Shown: positions 1-6,905 of the stretch, piece after piece
How positions within the stretch are numbered: the first letter of the stretch is position 1
How the letters are laid out: the number at the start of each line of letters is the position of its first letter
Source: Haloarcula salina
GTDB taxonomy: Archaea; Halobacteriota; Halobacteria; Halobacteriales; Haloarculaceae
Direction: 5' to 3'
DNA length: 64,000 bases
NCBI RefSeq assembly: GCF_010119195.1
Contig: NZ_WRXL01000001.1
Coordinates: 496,001 to 560,000, forward strand
Notes under the pieces: generated by a model
The model's input: only the letters and a program-made list of their open reading frames with translations
What the model was told of the DNA's origin: nothing
Database searches by the model: none
Position numbers and translations under genes: made by a program

Positions 1-851
1 GCCGAAAAGGCGACGTGAGCGCCGCGTGGCTCCTGGGCCGCATCAAGTTCCGCGGGGAGCGAGACATCCTCAACGGCGAGATCCTCGGCTACTTCGACGG
101 CGGTTTCGGCCGACTGCTCGACGCGCTCGTCGACGCCGTCGGACGCGAAAACATCGAGACCGGCACGCGCGTGACCGACATCGAGACGAGCGGCGGGCGC
201 GTCTCGTCGCTGACGGCGACCGACGGCGCGGACTCGACCACCCACGACGTGGACAGCGTCGTCGTGGCGACCATGCCCGACGTTCTGGAGGGGCTGACCG
301 GCTACGCCTGCGACATCGACTTCCAGGGGACGGTGTGTTCGGTCATCAGCATGGACGAGTCGCTGCTCGACACGTACTGGCTGAACATCGCCGACGACGC
401 GCCGTTCGGTGCGCTCATCGAGCACACGAACTTCGTCTCGACGGAGCGCTACGGCGGCGAGCACCTGCTGTACGTGGCCCGATACATCCAGGACGAGTCC
501 GAAGACGTCTGGCAGCAGACCGACGATGAAGTGGCCGAGACGTGGTTCAGCGGCATCGAAGCCCTGTTCCCGCAGTTCGACCGCGGGGCCGTCAACTGGA
601 TTCGGACGGCCCGAAACCCACGGACTGCGCCGGTGTACGAGCGTGGCTATCTAGACATGGTCGTCCCCTACGACCTCGGCGACGCCGTCGCCGACGGCCT
701 GTACTACGCCGGCATGGCCTCGCGCGCCCAGTACCCCGAGCGCTCGCTCAACGGCGGCGTCGTCGCCGGCTTCGAGTGCGCCGACCGCATCGACGGCCGC
801 GACATTGAGGTCGACCGTCCGAACGCCCCGGCGTCGGAATCGGCCGACTGA
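1..851 (+). CDS. FAD-dependent amine-oxidase-type oxidoreductase, 5' partial
   Basis: The reading frame is open from base 3, so the gene begins before the window; about 280 C-terminal residues are present. The end carries the pattern YYAGM..ERSLNGGVVAG, which resembles the C-terminal FAD-contacting segment of the amine oxidase / protoporphyrinogen oxidase / phytoene desaturase superfamily. A middle VVVATMPDVL segment fits the Rossmann part of these flavoproteins. The N-terminal GxGxxG dinucleotide motif lies outside the window. The substrate cannot be told from this fragment; haloarchaea use such proteins in carotenoid, heme-like and surface-sugar chemistry. The family call is fairly sure and the function is open. 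Confidence 0.75.
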   Translation, partial: RKGDVSAAWLLGRIKFRGERDILNGEILGYFDGGFGRLLDALVDAVGRENIETGTRVTDIETSGGRVSSLTATDGADSTTHDVDSVVVATMPDVLEGLTGYACDIDFQGTVCSVISMDESLLDTYWLNIADDAPFGALIEHTNFVSTERYGGEHLLYVARYIQDESEDVWQQTDDEVAETWFSGIEALFPQFDRGAVNWIRTARNPRTAPVYERGYLDMVVPYDLGDAVADGLYYAGMASRAQYPERSLNGGVVAGFECADRIDGRDIEVDRPNAPASESAD

Positions 852-1252
852 CCGCTCCATAGTATTGCACTCGTCTACGTGTGGCCTCCGAATACGTACC
901 ACTATATATCAATACGCTAATTATCGTCAGACATATGTTAATGCATAAGTAAGTTTTATGATCCAACCACTCCTTGAGCCTACTGTATCGTATCGCGCGT
1001 ACGGTACAGCAAGAACTGGAGTCCTCGGCAGTGGACTCCGATCGGCCGGCCACACCTACCGGGTCACGAGGCCGTGTCGGCCGCGGACCGTGTGAGAGGG
1101 ACTCGCTGGGGGGCGAGGACCGCTCAGAACGCGACGTGGGTCCACACCGCGCGCCGACGTTTCAGGGGTGGGGTTCGTCCGCTCTTCGTTTCAGACTGGG
1201 TACAGCCGCGTGTGGTGATCTGTCGGGCGGCCGCGCGACGCGCAGTCCGGAG
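852..1252. other. Gene-free stretch with AT-rich promoter-like segment and stem-loops
   Basis: I find no convincing protein gene in these 401 bases. Bases 890-970 are unusually AT-rich for this genome, with TATA-like elements near 901-909 (CTATATAT) and 953-960 (GTTTTATG). They are followed by strong inverted repeats at 983-1083, listed separately. A TTG-started frame from 974 runs on into the antisense of the next gene and is most likely a shadow. The segment may hold a small RNA gene, a decayed gene, or the joint terminator region of its two neighbours, which converge on it. Confidence 0.6.
983..1083 (+). other. Three consecutive inverted repeats; possible structured RNA
   Basis: Stem-loop 1 has arms CTGTATCGTA (983-992) and TACGGTACAG (1000-1009): ten pairs, one of them G-T, around a 7-base loop. 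Stem-loop 2 has arms GGAGTCC (1018-1024) and GGACTCC (1033-1039): seven perfect pairs. Stem-loop 3 pairs 1043-1047 and 1052-1055 with 1079-1083 and 1074-1077. A TATA-like GTTTTATG at 953-960 would place a transcript start near 981-985, at the first stem. A small RNA or an operator plus terminator are both possible. GC-rich DNA makes chance hairpins common, so only the first two stems weigh much. Confidence 0.3.
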
Positions 1253-1858
1253 TCAGTCGCCCGCCGCGTTCTCCACGTCGTCGTCGTCGATCACCGGCGC
1301 GTCCGCCGGACTCACGTCGTCGGGTTCTTCCCCGCCGCCGACGACGAGGTCGCCGTCCTCGGTTTCGACGTAGACATCATCCGCGAAGCCGCCGACCGCG
1401 TGGGGGTGTTCCGGGTCGTCCAGTTTCTCCGGCGTCGACGGGGCTTCGGCGACGCCGTCGGCGGGCCGGAACGAACCGAGCGGGTCGTCGATGGTGATAC
1501 CGTGGATCTCGAAGAAGTCCGCGTAGCGCTCGTAGTGCGCTTCGAGTTCCCCGGCCGGGAACTCCATCATCTCCGTCCAGCCGTGGTTGTAGAAGTCGAA
1601 GTTCGCCTGGATGTGCGTGATCTCGCGGGCCTCGGCCTCGGAGTAGTCCGCCCGGAGTGCGGCCACGTAGGTGTCCATCGTCGCGTCGAAGAAGTCGTCG
1701 AGGTGGTCGCGGCGCTCCTCCCGACGGTCCTCGTCGGCCTTCCCGAGGAAGATCTTGGTGTGGAGTTTCACCAGCCCGTAGTTGGCCACCGACCGAACGC
1801 CCGGCGTCGTCAGCGCCTTCTTGCTCGCCCAGTGTCGCGGGTTCTGGTATAGCTTCAT
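1253..1858 (-). CDS. Haloarchaeal conserved protein (DUF6149-like)
   Basis: A 201-residue acidic soluble protein that I recognise as the haloarchaeal DUF6149 type. Hallmarks are KIFLGKADED near the N-terminus, then THIQANFDFYNHGWTEMMEFP, with a conserved block ending at DPLGSF. The last 60 residues are low-complexity, rich in Asp, Glu and Pro. No catalytic motif or membrane segment is visible and the function is unknown. I chose the ATG at 1858 (MKLYQNPRHW) over the upstream ATG at 1891 because family similarity starts here. It is divergent from the oxidoreductase at 1991. Confidence 0.85.
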   Translation of the reverse strand: MKLYQNPRHWASKKALTTPGVRSVANYGLVKLHTKIFLGKADEDRREERRDHLDDFFDATMDTYVAALRADYSEAEAREITHIQANFDFYNHGWTEMMEFPAGELEAHYERYADFFEIHGITIDDPLGSFRPADGVAEAPSTPEKLDDPEHPHAVGGFADDVYVETEDGDLVVGGGEEPDDVSPADAPVIDDDDVENAAGD

Positions 1859-1990
1859 CTCGTCGGCGAATACGGGCTGCAGCGCCTTCAAAGACCCGAC
1901 TACCGGTCGATTTCGGCCCGTTTACCGGAGATCTCGCAAACGATACGCAGATAGCAATCCACTTTAAGGCCGATTTCGTACCGTCCGTAC

Positions 1991-3241
1991 ATGAGCACGT
2001 CGCACGTGATAATCGGTGACGGCATCGCGGGTGCGTCCGCGGCCGAAACGATCCGGGAAGCGGACCCGGATGCGTCCGTGACAGTCCTCACAGACGAGGG
2101 CGAGGCACTGTACAACCGGATTCTGATCAAAGAGTTCGCCAAGGGCAAACTCCCCGAAGCGCCGATCTCCATCCACGAGCCGGAGTGGTACGAGGAGCGC
2201 GACATCGACCTCCAGCTGAACACGCACGTGACGGACATCGACCCCGACGCCCACGAGGTCAACACCCACGAGGGCGACACCTACGAGTACGACAAGCTGC
2301 TCGTCGCGACGGGCGGGACGCCGGCACAGCTCCCGGTCGACAACAGCGACGCCGACGGGGTCCACCACTTCTGGACGTTCCAGGACGCGCGCGGCATCCG
2401 CGAGCACGCCGACGAGGCCGACCAGGGCATCATCGTTGGGGCGGGCCTGCTCGGGATCGACCTCGCCGCGGTCTGTGCTGCACAGGGCATCGACGCGAAG
2501 TACCTGATGCGCGGGAACCGCTGGTGGCGCTACGCGCTCTCGGAGGACGGCGCGGCGATCATCCACGAGGCCCTCGAAGAGAACGGCGTCGAGCCGGTGT
2601 TCGAGTCCGGCGTCGACCACTTCGAGGTCGACGACGACGGCGCGGTCACGGGCGCGGTCGACCCCGACGGCAACCACTACGACGGCGAATGGGCCGGCGT
2701 CGCCATCGGCCTGGACTTCAACACGGAGTTCCTCGCCGGGAGCGGCCTCGAACTCGACGACGGCGTCGTCGTCGACGAGTACATGCAGACCAACGTCGAG
2801 GACATCTACGCCGCGGGCGACCTCACCCAGTTCTACGACACCATCCTCGACTCCCAGGCCCAGAACGGCGCGTGGGGCTCGGCCAAGGAGCAGGGCTCGG
2901 TCGCCGGGACCAACATGGTCGCCGACGCCGAGGAGAAGGAGTTCCGCTGGGTCTCCTCGTACTCCATCACGCACTTCGACTTCCCCTTCCTCTCCTTTGG
3001 CCACCCGGCGCGGGGCGACGACGAGGCCGAGCGGAAGTACTCCGACAGCGAGTGGCGACGGCTCGCCTTCGAGAACGGCCAGCTCATCGGCGGCGTGCTG
3101 ATCGGCGACCTCTCTCAGCAGTCGAAGTTCAAGCAGCTCATCCGCGAGGAGCGCCAGGTCGCGGACAAGAAGGAGCTGCTGCTGGAGAAGGACGTGGACC
3201 TCGAAGAAGTGAAGGCCCAGACGACGGCCCCTGCCGAGTAG
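1991..3241 (+). CDS. NAD(P)/FAD-dependent oxidoreductase (NirB/rubredoxin-reductase-like)
   Basis: A 416-residue flavoprotein. The N-terminus VIIGDGIAGASAAETI is the FAD-binding Rossmann motif. A second nucleotide-binding motif, IIVGAGLLGIDLA, lies near residue 150, and the FAD-closing IYAAGDLTQF near residue 275. This layout matches the class of NAD(P)H-dependent pyridine nucleotide oxidoreductases that includes the NirB N-terminal domain and rubredoxin/ferredoxin reductases. No redox-active Cys pair is visible, so a disulfide reductase is unlikely. The electron acceptor is unknown. A TATA-like CTTTAAGG about 25 bases upstream points to a leaderless mRNA starting at this ATG. Confidence 0.88.
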   Translation: MSTSHVIIGDGIAGASAAETIREADPDASVTVLTDEGEALYNRILIKEFAKGKLPEAPISIHEPEWYEERDIDLQLNTHVTDIDPDAHEVNTHEGDTYEYDKLLVATGGTPAQLPVDNSDADGVHHFWTFQDARGIREHADEADQGIIVGAGLLGIDLAAVCAAQGIDAKYLMRGNRWWRYALSEDGAAIIHEALEENGVEPVFESGVDHFEVDDDGAVTGAVDPDGNHYDGEWAGVAIGLDFNTEFLAGSGLELDDGVVVDEYMQTNVEDIYAAGDLTQFYDTILDSQAQNGAWGSAKEQGSVAGTNMVADAEEKEFRWVSSYSITHFDFPFLSFGHPARGDDEAERKYSDSEWRRLAFENGQLIGGVLIGDLSQQSKFKQLIREERQVADKKELLLEKDVDLEEVKAQTTAPAE

Positions 3242-3286
3242 CGTTCGCGGGCGGACCTTTTTCGCGCTGCGTGACGCAATTCGGGT

Positions 3287-3499
3287 ATGTTTCGCGCCCT
3301 CCGAAAGCGGCTGGCACGGATCCTTGGTCGCGAGAGCGACGGCGATAGCGACGACGACGACGGCGCGTTCGCCGGCTCTGTCCTCGACTGGTCGACGAAC
3401 TACGCACACGGTTCGAGCGACGGCGAGGGAGCCCGCGAACTGGCCGCACTCCGGGAGAAAGCCGAGACGCTCGAAGACCAGGACCGACGGCGGCAGTAG
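3287..3499 (+). CDS. Small acidic haloarchaeal hypothetical protein
   Basis: A 70-residue protein with a basic N-terminus (MFRALRKRLARILGR), then a run of Asp/Ser, then a conserved-looking core AGSVLDWSTNYAHG, and a charged helical end. I recognise the type only as a short haloarchaeal conserved protein without known role. The basic amphipathic start could lie on a membrane surface, which is a guess. A CCTTTTTCG element about 27 bases upstream fits a leaderless start. Confidence 0.65.
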   Translation: MFRALRKRLARILGRESDGDSDDDDGAFAGSVLDWSTNYAHGSSDGEGARELAALREKAETLEDQDRRRQ

Positions 3500-3547
3500 C
3501 GGGCCGGGAACGACGCGCTTTTTTCGACCTGGGGCGGAGTGTCGTGC

Positions 3548-3958
3548 ATGGACGGCGGCAGCGGCGACATGACCCTCGCGTTCGACCTCGACGCCCTCAA
3601 GCAACTGGCGTACCCCGACAGCGTGTTCAACGACGCGCGCCAGTGGTCCGAGTACGTCGGCGTCATCTCCGAACAGCCCACGTACGTCGTGACGAACTTC
3701 ACCCGGAAACACCGGATCCGACAGGACTTCTTCTCCGGCCCGCGCGGGCGCGAGGAGAGCCTGGAGAACGTCAAAGAGCAGTTCGACACGGACCGGCACG
3801 TGTTCGTCGGCACCGACGAAGCGGACGCCGACCTTGCCGAGCGGGCCGGCTGGGAGTACCTCGCGGTCGAGGACGCCGCCGAGGCCGCCGAGTGGGAACT
3901 CGGCGAGCCGGAGGCCCCGACCGAATCGAGCGACGAGGACCGCGACGACTGGCCCTGA
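3548..3958 (+). CDS. Haloarchaeal conserved protein (DUF7124-like)
   Basis: A protein of about 136 residues with the conserved core TYVVTNFTRKHRIRQDFFSG and DRHVFVGTDEAD, followed by an acidic tail. I recall this type as the haloarchaeal family DUF7124; the name is less certain than the conservation. No enzyme motif is evident; the alternating strands and helices suggest a small alpha/beta fold. Start choice: the ATG at 3548 sits about 25 bases after CTTTTTTCG; an in-frame ATG at 3569 (MTLAFDL) is an equally plausible start for the conserved part. Confidence 0.75.
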   Translation: MDGGSGDMTLAFDLDALKQLAYPDSVFNDARQWSEYVGVISEQPTYVVTNFTRKHRIRQDFFSGPRGREESLENVKEQFDTDRHVFVGTDEADADLAERAGWEYLAVEDAAEAAEWELGEPEAPTESSDEDRDDWP

Positions 3959-4034
3959 CAACCACGGCGGCGGCGTGCGGTTCCGTAGCAAGCTACCGCC
4001 CATTTTTATCAGTTCTCCCGTCGGGCAGACAGAC

Positions 4035-4856
4035 ATGGCCCTCCAGATCGGTGACGCGCTGCGGAACGGTTTCGACGACCTCCTCAGCGAAGACGGCGTC
4101 CTCGTCACGGGCGTCTTCCTGTTGTTCCTGCTCGCCAACCAGTTCGCCAGCGCGACGTTCACGCGCGCTCTGTTCAGTTCCTTCGGCCCGAGCGGCGGCC
4201 CGCCCGGCGCCGGGGCCGGGGTTTCGAGCCTCGTCGGTCCCTTCAGCCTCGACCTGGCGCTCCCGATCGCCGCGGTACTCGCCGTCGTGTTCATGCTCGT
4301 TGGTCAGCTCGTCCGGTTCTGGGGGATCCGGCTGTTCGCCGGTCCCGACGAGATCCGCTCGGACGACGCGCGAGAGCGAGCGGTCATGGCGGTGGTCCTC
4401 GGCGGCGGCGTCGCCGTCGGCCTGTTCGCCCTCTCGATGAGTTCCAACGTGCTCGGGCAGGTGTTCAGCCCCATTCTCGCCGGTATCGCCGGCCTCGCGG
4501 CGGGCATCCTCTCGCTCGTCCTCAACGTCGTCCTCGTGTATCTCCGGCAGGCCATCGCGCTGTCCGACGGCGGCTACGTCGACACGGTGACCCACAGCCT
4601 CGCCCGATTCATGGACGCGCCGGCGCAGATCCTCGTCCTGCTGTTCGTCCTGTTCCTCGTCGGGATCGTCGCGGCGATTCCCGCGATCGCCTCCGTGCTC
4701 TCGATCGTGTTCCCGGGAACGGCCGGCCTCCCCGACCGGTCGCTCCTCCAGATCGCGTCGGTCGTGCTGCAAGCCCCGGTGTCGGCGTTCAGCCTGGCCG
4801 TGGTGACCGACGCCTACGTGCAGGTGCGCGCGGACGGGGCCGAGGACGAGTTCTAA
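4035..4856 (+). CDS. Multi-pass membrane protein, paralogue 1 of a tandem pair
   Basis: A 273-residue, very hydrophobic protein with about six membrane segments. An amphipathic N-terminal helix (MALQIGDALRNGFDDLL) precedes the first one. A Gly/Pro-rich loop follows TM1. The next gene starts with the same MxLQIGxAxxxGxDxLLSExG pattern and a similar TM layout, so the two are tandem duplicates. This resembles haloarchaeal DUF4013/DUF7847-type membrane proteins of unknown role. The start is supported by a TTTTTAT element at 4003-4009, 26-32 bases upstream. Confidence 0.75.
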   Translation: MALQIGDALRNGFDDLLSEDGVLVTGVFLLFLLANQFASATFTRALFSSFGPSGGPPGAGAGVSSLVGPFSLDLALPIAAVLAVVFMLVGQLVRFWGIRLFAGPDEIRSDDARERAVMAVVLGGGVAVGLFALSMSSNVLGQVFSPILAGIAGLAAGILSLVLNVVLVYLRQAIALSDGGYVDTVTHSLARFMDAPAQILVLLFVLFLVGIVAAIPAIASVLSIVFPGTAGLPDRSLLQIASVVLQAPVSAFSLAVVTDAYVQVRADGAEDEF

Positions 4857-4972
4857 GCCAACGGCGCGTCTTCGGAGGTCCCCGAACGGCGCTTGCTCCA
4901 CGCCGGACGCGCACGTGATTGCCTGGCATTCCCTCACCCGGTTTTATTTCGCTACGTCGCGCGAGTGTGTCT

Positions 4973-5752
4973 GTGTCCCTCCAAATCGGTCGTGCCTTCC
5001 AAGACGGTATCGACGAGTTACTGAGCGAGCGCGGCGCGATGTTCGCCGGCGCGTTCGTCCTCCTGGGACTGCTCAACGCAGTCGTGTGGGCGTCACTCTC
5101 GCAGAGACTCATCGAACTGTTCATCGAACAGCTCCCAGAGGGGATGCAGGTGAGCCAGGCCGCGACGGCCGGAAACGCGTCGCTGGCGCTAGACGTTCCC
5201 CTCGCGGTCGCCGGCGTCGCCGCGCTGGTCCTCTTCGTCGCCGGCGAGGCGCTGAACATCGTCGCGGTCCGCGCGTTCGCCAGCGGCGACCGGGACCCGA
5301 TCCCAGACGACGTGACGCGCCGGCTCGGTCGCACCGTCGGCGTCGCCATCGTCGCGGGGATCCTCGTCGCCATCGCCGTGGTGATCGGGTTCCTGTTGCT
5401 GATCATCCCAGGGCTGGTGATCGCGCTGCTGTTCTTCTTCGTTCGACAGGAGGTCGCCCTGAACGACAGCGGCGTCTTCGAGTCCCTTGCCAACAGTATC
5501 AGCGTCGTCGGCGACAACCTCCTGGCGACGGTGGTCATCGCGGTGATCCTGGCGGCGATCGGAATCGCGGTCAGCCTCGTGTTAGGGGCGCTCCCGCTTC
5601 CGCTGCCACCGGTCGTCTCGACGACCGTCACCACCGTGCTCTCGAGCGTCGTCGGCGTCTTCGGACTCGCTGTAACCACGGTCGCCTACCTCCAGGCGAC
5701 CGACGAGACCGACGGCTTCTCCGAGGGGACGGAGCCAGCGAGCGGGTTCTGA
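4973..5752 (+). CDS. Multi-pass membrane protein, paralogue 2 of a tandem pair
   Basis: A 259-residue polytopic membrane protein, paralogous to the gene just upstream: same N-terminal amphipathic helix (SLQIGRAFQDGIDELL) and about six TM segments, including an IPGLVIALLFFF stretch. I use GTG 4973 because it aligns with the paralogue's MALQIG; GTG 4967 is the alternative. A TTTTAT element at 4942-4947 fits either as a leaderless start. The function is unknown; the separate promoter suggests the two copies can be expressed independently. Confidence 0.72.
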   Translation: MSLQIGRAFQDGIDELLSERGAMFAGAFVLLGLLNAVVWASLSQRLIELFIEQLPEGMQVSQAATAGNASLALDVPLAVAGVAALVLFVAGEALNIVAVRAFASGDRDPIPDDVTRRLGRTVGVAIVAGILVAIAVVIGFLLLIIPGLVIALLFFFVRQEVALNDSGVFESLANSISVVGDNLLATVVIAVILAAIGIAVSLVLGALPLPLPPVVSTTVTTVLSSVVGVFGLAVTTVAYLQATDETDGFSEGTEPASGF

Positions 5753-5807
5753 GCCCGTCTCGACTCGTATCGCGGCCTTTAACCGCGCGAGCACCCAACG
5801 ACGGCCA

Positions 5808-6341
5808 ATGGCAGAACCGCGCGTGCCCGGCGGACGCGAGTCCGAACTCGACCTCCCCTGTGGCGAACGCGTCGACACCCACGACCTCCATCTCGGGATG
5901 CGGGAGTTCGAGTGCGCCTGCGGCGGGACCCACGCCGTGGTGCTCGACCCGCACCCGCTGGCACGGTTCGTCCCCGAGTTCCTCACCGAGGTGCTCCAGG
6001 CGACCATCGAGACCAGCGACGACTACGAGGAGTTCACGACGGTCCACCTGATGGGCGTCGTCATGGAGGAGTTCCCCGACGCCGTCGTCGCCGCCGACAC
6101 GAGCGAGGACGGCAACGTCGGCTTCTCGCTGGCGTGGGTGAGCGACTTCGACTCCCGGCGACTCCACGAGATCGTGGTCGAACTGGTCGTCGAGCTGATG
6201 GAACACGCCGTGAGCCACGCCGAGGACGACGACGTGATGGGGGAGTTCGAAGAGCAGATGCTCCAGTTCGACGTGGCGGCCTTCGTCGAGCAGTACCGCC
6301 GCGAACGCGACTTCGACGGCCGCAACGACACCGCGATATAG
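5808..6341 (+). CDS. Haloarchaeal conserved protein (DUF5815-like)
   Basis: A 177-residue acidic protein matching what I know as DUF5815. The N-terminal part holds LPCGERVDTHDLHLGMREFECACG, split by its Cys residues (C, then CxC) into a possible small metal-binding unit. The rest is helical, with a repeated hydrophobic HEIVVELVVELMEHA segment. No catalytic motif is recognised. The gene stands alone on the plus strand with a TATA-like CCTTTAACC upstream. The function is unknown. Confidence 0.85.
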   Translation: MAEPRVPGGRESELDLPCGERVDTHDLHLGMREFECACGGTHAVVLDPHPLARFVPEFLTEVLQATIETSDDYEEFTTVHLMGVVMEEFPDAVVAADTSEDGNVGFSLAWVSDFDSRRLHEIVVELVVELMEHAVSHAEDDDVMGEFEEQMLQFDVAAFVEQYRRERDFDGRNDTAI

Positions 6342-6449
6342 GGCCGCCGACCGAGACAGCGACCGTCGTTCGGGGGACGGCGACAGACAACGACCCCGTC
6401 GTCGTCCGACATCCCCCACTGCGTCGCCGTCCCCGGATTTTCCGAAATC

Positions 6450-6475
6450 TGCCGTCTGACTGCTGTCTGACGGCA
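6450..6475. promoter_or_regulatory. Inverted and direct repeat abutting the TATA element of a small HTH gene
   Basis: Perfect 7-bp arms TGCCGTC (6450-6456) and GACGGCA (6469-6475) enclose 12 bases. Inside, GTCTGAC occurs twice with an 11-base period, about one helical turn. The right arm touches the TATA-like ATTATA at 6475-6480. The gene downstream encodes a small winged-helix-like protein, so autoregulation is an attractive but untested reading. Confidence 0.5.
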
Positions 6476-6506
6476 TTATATGGGGAATCAGGTAGTGACT
6501 GTGTGT

Positions 6507-6737
6507 ATGGCTATGCGCGACGGCGAGTTCGAGCGCATCCTGACGGTGCTCGACGAGGCCGACGCGGACGGGTCGTTGACGGCCAGCGAGATTCTCGACC
6601 TGCTCGCCGAACACGACGAGGACTTCGACAGCGCCCACCGGGTCGCGACGATACTCGGTCGCCGCGCCCAGACCGGCGAGGTCGAAGTCATCCGGGAACA
6701 GCCCTACCGCTACCGCGTCTCCGACAGCGGAAACTGA
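6507..6737 (+). CDS. Small winged-helix-like haloarchaeal protein
   Basis: A 76-residue acidic protein. Its layout of helices (FERILTVLDEA, TASEILDLLAEH, SAHRVATILGRRAQ) followed by a basic strand (VEVIREQPYRYRV) resembles a winged-helix DNA-binding fold. ATG 6507 is chosen because it lies about 27 bases after the TATA-like ATTATA; ATG 6480 overlaps that element and would lengthen the protein by nine residues. No partner domain is present. It may be a transcription factor or a small DNA-associated protein. Confidence 0.65.
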   Translation: MAMRDGEFERILTVLDEADADGSLTASEILDLLAEHDEDFDSAHRVATILGRRAQTGEVEVIREQPYRYRVSDSGN

Positions 6738-6826
6738 GCCGCCGGGATCCGTTGCCGGCGGTGTCCGGCCCGACGGCCGGACCGGTCGGGCCGGGAGTGA
6801 GACGCATACCCGTGTGACGGAGCCAC

Positions 6827-6853
6827 ATTACGATATTCGAAATTCGGCTTCGA
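6827..6853 (+). promoter_or_regulatory. Shared carA/carB upstream element, carB copy
   Basis: This 27-bp element reads ATTACGA, then TTCGAA, seven bases, then TTCGAG, and is almost the same as the element upstream of carA (12237-12263). The two TTCGAA-like hexamers are centred 13 bp apart. The carB TATA-like TTATTA lies at 6876-6881, and the start codon at 6906 fits a leaderless mRNA. The divergent Lrp/AsnC gene beside carA is the obvious candidate binder. The repeat is seen; the binding is inferred. Confidence 0.65.
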
Positions 6854-6905
6854 GCTTCGCATTGTTTCGCCGGGCTTATTACGATGTGCGGACTCCGCAG
6901 GAACA

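Noticed and set aside
974-1250. TTG-started protein beginning MSLLYRIARTVQQELE
   Set aside because: The start looks plausible, but the frame soon becomes Arg/Gly-rich and runs on into the antisense of the DUF6149 gene; at most a decayed fragment.
852-1252. tRNA gene in the longest gene-free stretch
   Set aside because: No T-loop GGTTCRAATC-like sequence or cloverleaf could be found there or in any other gap.
1964-4294. Open frame of 776 codons on the minus strand opposite the oxidoreductase and its neighbours
   Set aside because: It is antisense to several genes with clear family motifs, has arginine- and valine-rich composition typical of GC-rich shadow frames, and shows no recognisable domain.
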